DNA of 57,860 nucleotides from assembly GCA_903918045.1 (NCBI GenBank), contig CAIXCY010000004.1, forward strand, positions 1 to 57,860, in the 5' to 3' direction. The notes under the pieces were generated by a model. That model worked only from the letters and a program-made list of their open reading frames with translations, made no database searches and was not told where the DNA came from. Positions 54,956 to 57,860 of this stretch are shown piece after piece; position 1 is the stretch's first letter; each line of letters starts with the position of its first letter. A program made the position numbers and the translations under genes. The DNA comes from an uncultured Bacteroidia bacterium. GTDB lineage: Bacteria; Bacteroidota; Bacteroidia; Bacteroidales; Prolixibacteraceae.

Positions 54956-55053
54956 GAAAATCCTTTTTACAAATTTAATTAAAATTTTGCGGATTGACTA
55001 AATCTTCACTGAACAGTTATTTTCAAGCTCTTGTGAGAGCTACACTATTTTTG

Positions 55054-55890
55054 CTATGGATCCAACGGCTCATCAAAATCAATCTGTAACGATGACACAA
55101 GCGGATAAAATTCGGCCTCTGTCTCCGAGATTCTGTTCCCGTTTATATAAGCCGGATAACCTAGTTCTTCAATACAGCGATTCTCCATCCCTTTACCCGA
55201 AATATAATGACTTTGTTCCTTGTTGCTGGAGCTTAAACAGGGCTTATCCATTGGAATACCATACCGGAAAATTAATCGTGCACAATTGCGCATATTGGTG
55301 GAGGTATGACGGGCATGAGGCTCCATAAGAATCACATTTTCGGGAACGTGCAACGTTTCGATCAGGAACCTTTTCATCTCCTCCGCTTCGCTGAATTTTG
55401 TTTTAAACGGATGGACTTTGCCTCCCGAGACCATGATAAACGGGGCAACACCCTCCTTCCAGCGATAAGCGGCTGACCGGCATCTCAACATTCCGATCGG
55501 GCTAATCTGCTGATCATAAACTTCGGGTCCCTCGCCCGGAACAAGGATCAGAGAATATTTAAAATCTGCCCATTTAACAGTTTTTATCCTGTCGTATGCC
55601 TGCTTGTTACACCCCGATTCCATGGGTTCATAATCGGCTGCACGGTTACGCTCATTAACTTCAATGGCGTGTAACGCAAATGTCATGGAGGGCATAAAAA
55701 ACAGTGGGCTATTTTCAACTTCTTTGAAGATTGTAGAGGAAAGAAAATCAATAAAATTGGGGTAATATTTCCAGTGCACATCAATGCTAACTGAGTCGAT
55801 GGCGGGATAATTCGGTCTTGCACCACCCGCATAAACTTTGATTGCCTGGTTTACCGCCCTGGCATCCTGTTCCCATGCTTTTCGGAGCAT
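55054..55890 (-). CDS. YdcF/DUF218-family protein, C-terminal part of a split gene
   Basis: This 278-codon frame carries the DUF218 (YdcF/SanA-like) domain: LILVPGEGPEVYDQQISPIG, MLRCRSAAYRW, IMVSGGKVHPFKTKFSEAEE, VILMEPHARHTSTNMRNCAR and FRYGIPMDKP. The fold is a Rossmann-like hydrolase or binding domain of unclear activity, with conserved G-x-G, S-G-G and H-A-R-x-T-x-x-N motifs all kept. The ATG at 55890 is almost certainly internal. The same reading frame continues upstream through a TGA (55909-55911) into the N-terminal half at 55909-56310. The segment around the stop aligns without gap to what I recall of the family. The gene is therefore probably inactivated by a nonsense change, unless the TGA is a sequencing error. 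Confidence 0.72.
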   Translation of the reverse strand: MLRKAWEQDARAVNQAIKVYAGGARPNYPAIDSVSIDVHWKYYPNFIDFLSSTIFKEVENSPLFFMPSMTFALHAIEVNERNRAADYEPMESGCNKQAYDRIKTVKWADFKYSLILVPGEGPEVYDQQISPIGMLRCRSAAYRWKEGVAPFIMVSGGKVHPFKTKFSEAEEMKRFLIETLHVPENVILMEPHARHTSTNMRNCARLIFRYGIPMDKPCLSSSNKEQSHYISGKGMENRCIEELGYPAYINGNRISETEAEFYPLVSSLQIDFDEPLDP

Positions 55891-55908
55891 TTCCTGTGGT
55901 TCAAGATT

Positions 55909-56310
55909 TCAAAAAAGATTATAACAACCGGAGGCGATGAGATGGTTTTGTACCAAAGTCTTAAACTCTTTCTGTGTGCCATATAAAGCGACCAGTCTGG
56001 CGCCGATAGTTTGAATCTCAGAGGTGTTGAATTTGATACTTTCGAGATAGCAATTCACACTATCGCTGCAGCTCTTCAGTTTAGACCTAAGATTCTCCTT
56101 CTTTAGGATGGAAATTTTCAGCAACGCTTCATCATTTGAAACCAGCTTGTTTAACTCAGGTAACTGCTGAAGTAGGGTAAGCAGGTAATAATTTTTGGAT
56201 TGGACATAGCTTTCAGCCTTTATCAGGGAATATTTGGGATCTGGAAGCCCACCCGCGAATGAAATGATACCAGCAACAATTAGGAACAGAAAAATACTAT
56301 AATTCTTCAT
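55909..56310 (-). CDS. YdcF-family protein, N-terminal part of a split gene
   Basis: This frame of 133 codons starts at ATG 56310 with a signal peptide (MKNYSIFLFLIVAGIISFAG). A helical domain follows (NYYLLTLLQQLPELNKLV, LESIKFNTSEIQTIGARLV, KEFKTLVQNHLIASGCYNLF), then TGA at 55909-55911. This is the typical N-terminal helical region that precedes DUF218 in large Bacteroidota YdcF-like proteins. The codons after the stop (N-L-E-P-Q-E-M-L-R-K-A-W) continue the same frame without shift, so both halves once formed one protein of about 418 residues. The fragment alone would be a secreted protein without the catalytic-like domain. Confidence 0.7.
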   Translation of the reverse strand: MKNYSIFLFLIVAGIISFAGGLPDPKYSLIKAESYVQSKNYYLLTLLQQLPELNKLVSNDEALLKISILKKENLRSKLKSCSDSVNCYLESIKFNTSEIQTIGARLVALYGTQKEFKTLVQNHLIASGCYNLF

Positions 56311-56467
56311 GGTCAGTTTAATAATAAATAGTTCAAATTGAACGCATATCAATGAAACCTTTATTTGGATAAAAAGCTTTTCTAAAGAAACTTAGAATTT
56401 GATTTAACGATTCAATTGCAAAGGCTCATCCCGAATATCCGTAATTCATTTCCAATTGCAGTGAAAG

Positions 56468-57856
56468 TCATTTTTCTGAAAAATCAATCATAACGTTGGT
56501 TTCCTTAAACCCTTTGGAGCGAAACGCAAGGTAAATAATCCCCGCGAGCATCCAGGTTCCTCCGATTACAAAAGTCTTGAGCGGCAGGTTAAGCCAGATG
56601 CCAAGACAAAAGACGAATCCTATCCCTGCTGGCAAGAAATCGATCAGGAACCCTTTAACTGTTTTTACCTCAGCCTTCAGGAAGTATTCCCTAAGGGATG
56701 CTACATTCACCCCCATAAATGCAAAGAAAGCCCCGAAATTGATCAGCAAGGCAGCCTCCTCATAATTCAAAGAGACTGCGCCAAAGAGTACGAGACCGCC
56801 GACAATCATGATATTATAGTTTGGGGATGAGTGTTTATCGAGGTGACCAAAGACTTTTTTAGGGATTACACCATCCCTTCCCATCCCAAAAAGAAGCCTT
56901 GAGGCACCAAGCTGACCAGCTGCGCCTGATCCAATACTGGCAAGAAGGAGGATGATCGAAAGGGACCCGTCTAATAACGGTCCCCCAACGCGGTGTGCGA
57001 CCGACATAATTGCAGTATCCAGTGCATCATTTTTTGCAACGGCATCTGGCAATCCCTGAGTAAATGACGCCCAGTCAGGCCACGATAATTGTGCAAGGTA
57101 AATCTGTGACCCACTCCAGACACCGGTTATCAGGCAGGTCAGCACAGCACCAATCATAATGTTTCTCCTTGGGTTTTTCACCTCTTCAGATAAAGTGGTA
57201 ATGCCATCAAACCCGATGTAGGTCAATGAAGCGAGGGCAGTTGCAGATCCCATGGCCCCTAAAGAAAAGGTTTCCGGATTATAAAACGGATGAATTGAAA
57301 ATAATCCTCCAAATCCGTTCTGAATAAGGACATAACGGATTGCAGCTGCCATAAAGTAGAATACAACAACGCTCATTACGATCATCAAAATCGTGTTGGT
57401 CCGTGATGCCATCCTGATTCCCATAAGATTTAGCCATGTAAAGCTAATGACAAAGAAGATGATCCAAAACGCATACGGAATAAAAGGCAACATATGATTT
57501 GCGGTTATACTGGTATAAATGACGCAAATAATAGGTACAAACATATAATCCATAAACATAGACCAGCCGGAGACGAATCCCAGATAGGGGTGCAAACCCT
57601 TTCCGACGTAGGTGTAAGCCGATCCCGCCGAAGGGTACCTGTTTGCCATCCTGCCATAACTGATAGCGGTAAATATCATGGCAACCATAGCAATCAGGAT
57701 TGTCGTTACAGCATGTCCTTTTGATATGTCGTTGGCATGGCCAAACAAAGGCAATGCTGCAACCGGTTGAATGAGAATAATTCCATAAATGACAATATCA
57801 CGTAAGGATAAAACTCGTAGTAATTTAGTTTCTGAATTGGTTTCTTGATTGGACAT
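56468..57856 (-). CDS. APC-family amino-acid/polyamine permease
   Basis: This inner-membrane permease has 462 residues and about 12 hydrophobic helices. The APC superfamily features are clear: RVLSLRDIVIYGIILIQPVA at the first helix, SYGRMANRYPSAGSAYTYVG for helix 2, YIGFDGITTLSEEVKNPRRN for helix 6, and ASRLLFGMGRDGVIPKKVFG between helices 8 and 9. The motif order resembles putrescine importers of the PuuP type as well as general amino-acid permeases, so the substrate is uncertain. Its ATG is four bases from the window end, and upstream partners are not visible. It is unrelated in function to the glycan genes. Confidence 0.88.
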   Translation of the reverse strand: MSNQETNSETKLLRVLSLRDIVIYGIILIQPVAALPLFGHANDISKGHAVTTILIAMVAMIFTAISYGRMANRYPSAGSAYTYVGKGLHPYLGFVSGWSMFMDYMFVPIICVIYTSITANHMLPFIPYAFWIIFFVISFTWLNLMGIRMASRTNTILMIVMSVVVFYFMAAAIRYVLIQNGFGGLFSIHPFYNPETFSLGAMGSATALASLTYIGFDGITTLSEEVKNPRRNIMIGAVLTCLITGVWSGSQIYLAQLSWPDWASFTQGLPDAVAKNDALDTAIMSVAHRVGGPLLDGSLSIILLLASIGSGAAGQLGASRLLFGMGRDGVIPKKVFGHLDKHSSPNYNIMIVGGLVLFGAVSLNYEEAALLINFGAFFAFMGVNVASLREYFLKAEVKTVKGFLIDFLPAGIGFVFCLGIWLNLPLKTFVIGGTWMLAGIIYLAFRSKGFKETNVMIDFSEK

Positions 57857-57860
57857 TTTC

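Noticed and set aside
55026-55041. AGCTCT-TGTG-AGAGCT stem after the YdcF-family gene as a terminator
   Set aside because: The stem is only six pairs and lacks a T-run on the relevant strand, so it is too weak to call.
55890-55911. Selenocysteine or altered code at the TGA in the YdcF-family gene
   Set aside because: No selenocysteine insertion-like hairpin was evident just after the codon, the family has no known selenoprotein at this site, and TGA ends many other genes in the window.

Overview
The window looks like a chromosomal segment of a free-living, saprophytic Bacteroidota, probably of the Bacteroidales/Marinilabiliales type. The evidence is a TonB-dependent receptor with a carboxypeptidase-like N-domain paired with a DUF4249 lipoprotein, a type IX secretion C-terminal domain, four GH92 mannosidases, Bacteroidota-type -7 boxes (TAnnTTTG) and many short lipobox or signal-peptide secreted proteins. 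No rRNA, tRNA, CRISPR array, integrase or insertion sequence was recognised.

Layout. (1) 1-2655, plus strand: the 3' part of a GH78 alpha-L-rhamnosidase and a secreted beta-helix protein. (2) 9424 down to 2753, minus: TonB receptor, DUF4249 lipoprotein, a five-bladed-propeller glycosidase-like protein and an (alpha/alpha)6 glycosidase-like protein. (3) 12823 down to 9548, minus: two tandem membrane-anchored esterase-like hydrolases and an MFS transporter. (4) 22640 down to 13017, minus: a tight five-gene operon of secreted esterase, YncE-propeller/phosphoesterase fusion, TolB-like lipoprotein, second copy of the fusion, and ceramidase-like hydrolase. (5) 22999-25816, plus: GH20 hexosaminidase and a T9SS cargo protein. 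(6) 32810 down to 25889, minus: toroid-GDPD fusion, GH29 fucosidase, a TolB-like propeller and another (alpha/alpha)6 protein. (7) 36862 down to 33131, minus: small lipoprotein, secreted nuclease and GH92. (8) 37036-38785, plus: polysaccharide deacetylase and esterase; then a DUF3089 protein on minus. (9) 50364 down to 40096, minus: six-PAS hybrid kinase, membrane histidine kinase and two GH92. (10) 50435-57856, minus: broken HAD phosphatase, toxin-antitoxin pair, fourth GH92, lone antitoxin-like gene, YdcF-family gene split by an in-frame TGA, and an amino-acid permease.

The most striking signal is non-coding. Three distant minus-strand transcription units begin with the same 62-bp architecture, AATATTTAATGTGC-N16-GAAGT-N19-TATTTTTR, with identical spacing. 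They are the esterase/phosphoesterase/ceramidase operon, the toroid-GDPD fusion, and the GH92 pair. TATTTTTG fits the Bacteroidota -7 box, so these look like three co-regulated promoters of one undescribed regulon. It ties alpha-mannosidases to phosphodiesterases, esterases and a ceramidase-like enzyme.

A reasonable but unproven reading is breakdown of a phosphorylated or lipid-linked mannose-rich glycan, such as phosphomannan, a GPI-type anchor or an inositol-phosphoceramide glycolipid. GH20, GH29 and the remaining GH92 enzymes would trim the rest. No SusC/SusD pair is present in the window despite the high density of carbohydrate-active genes.
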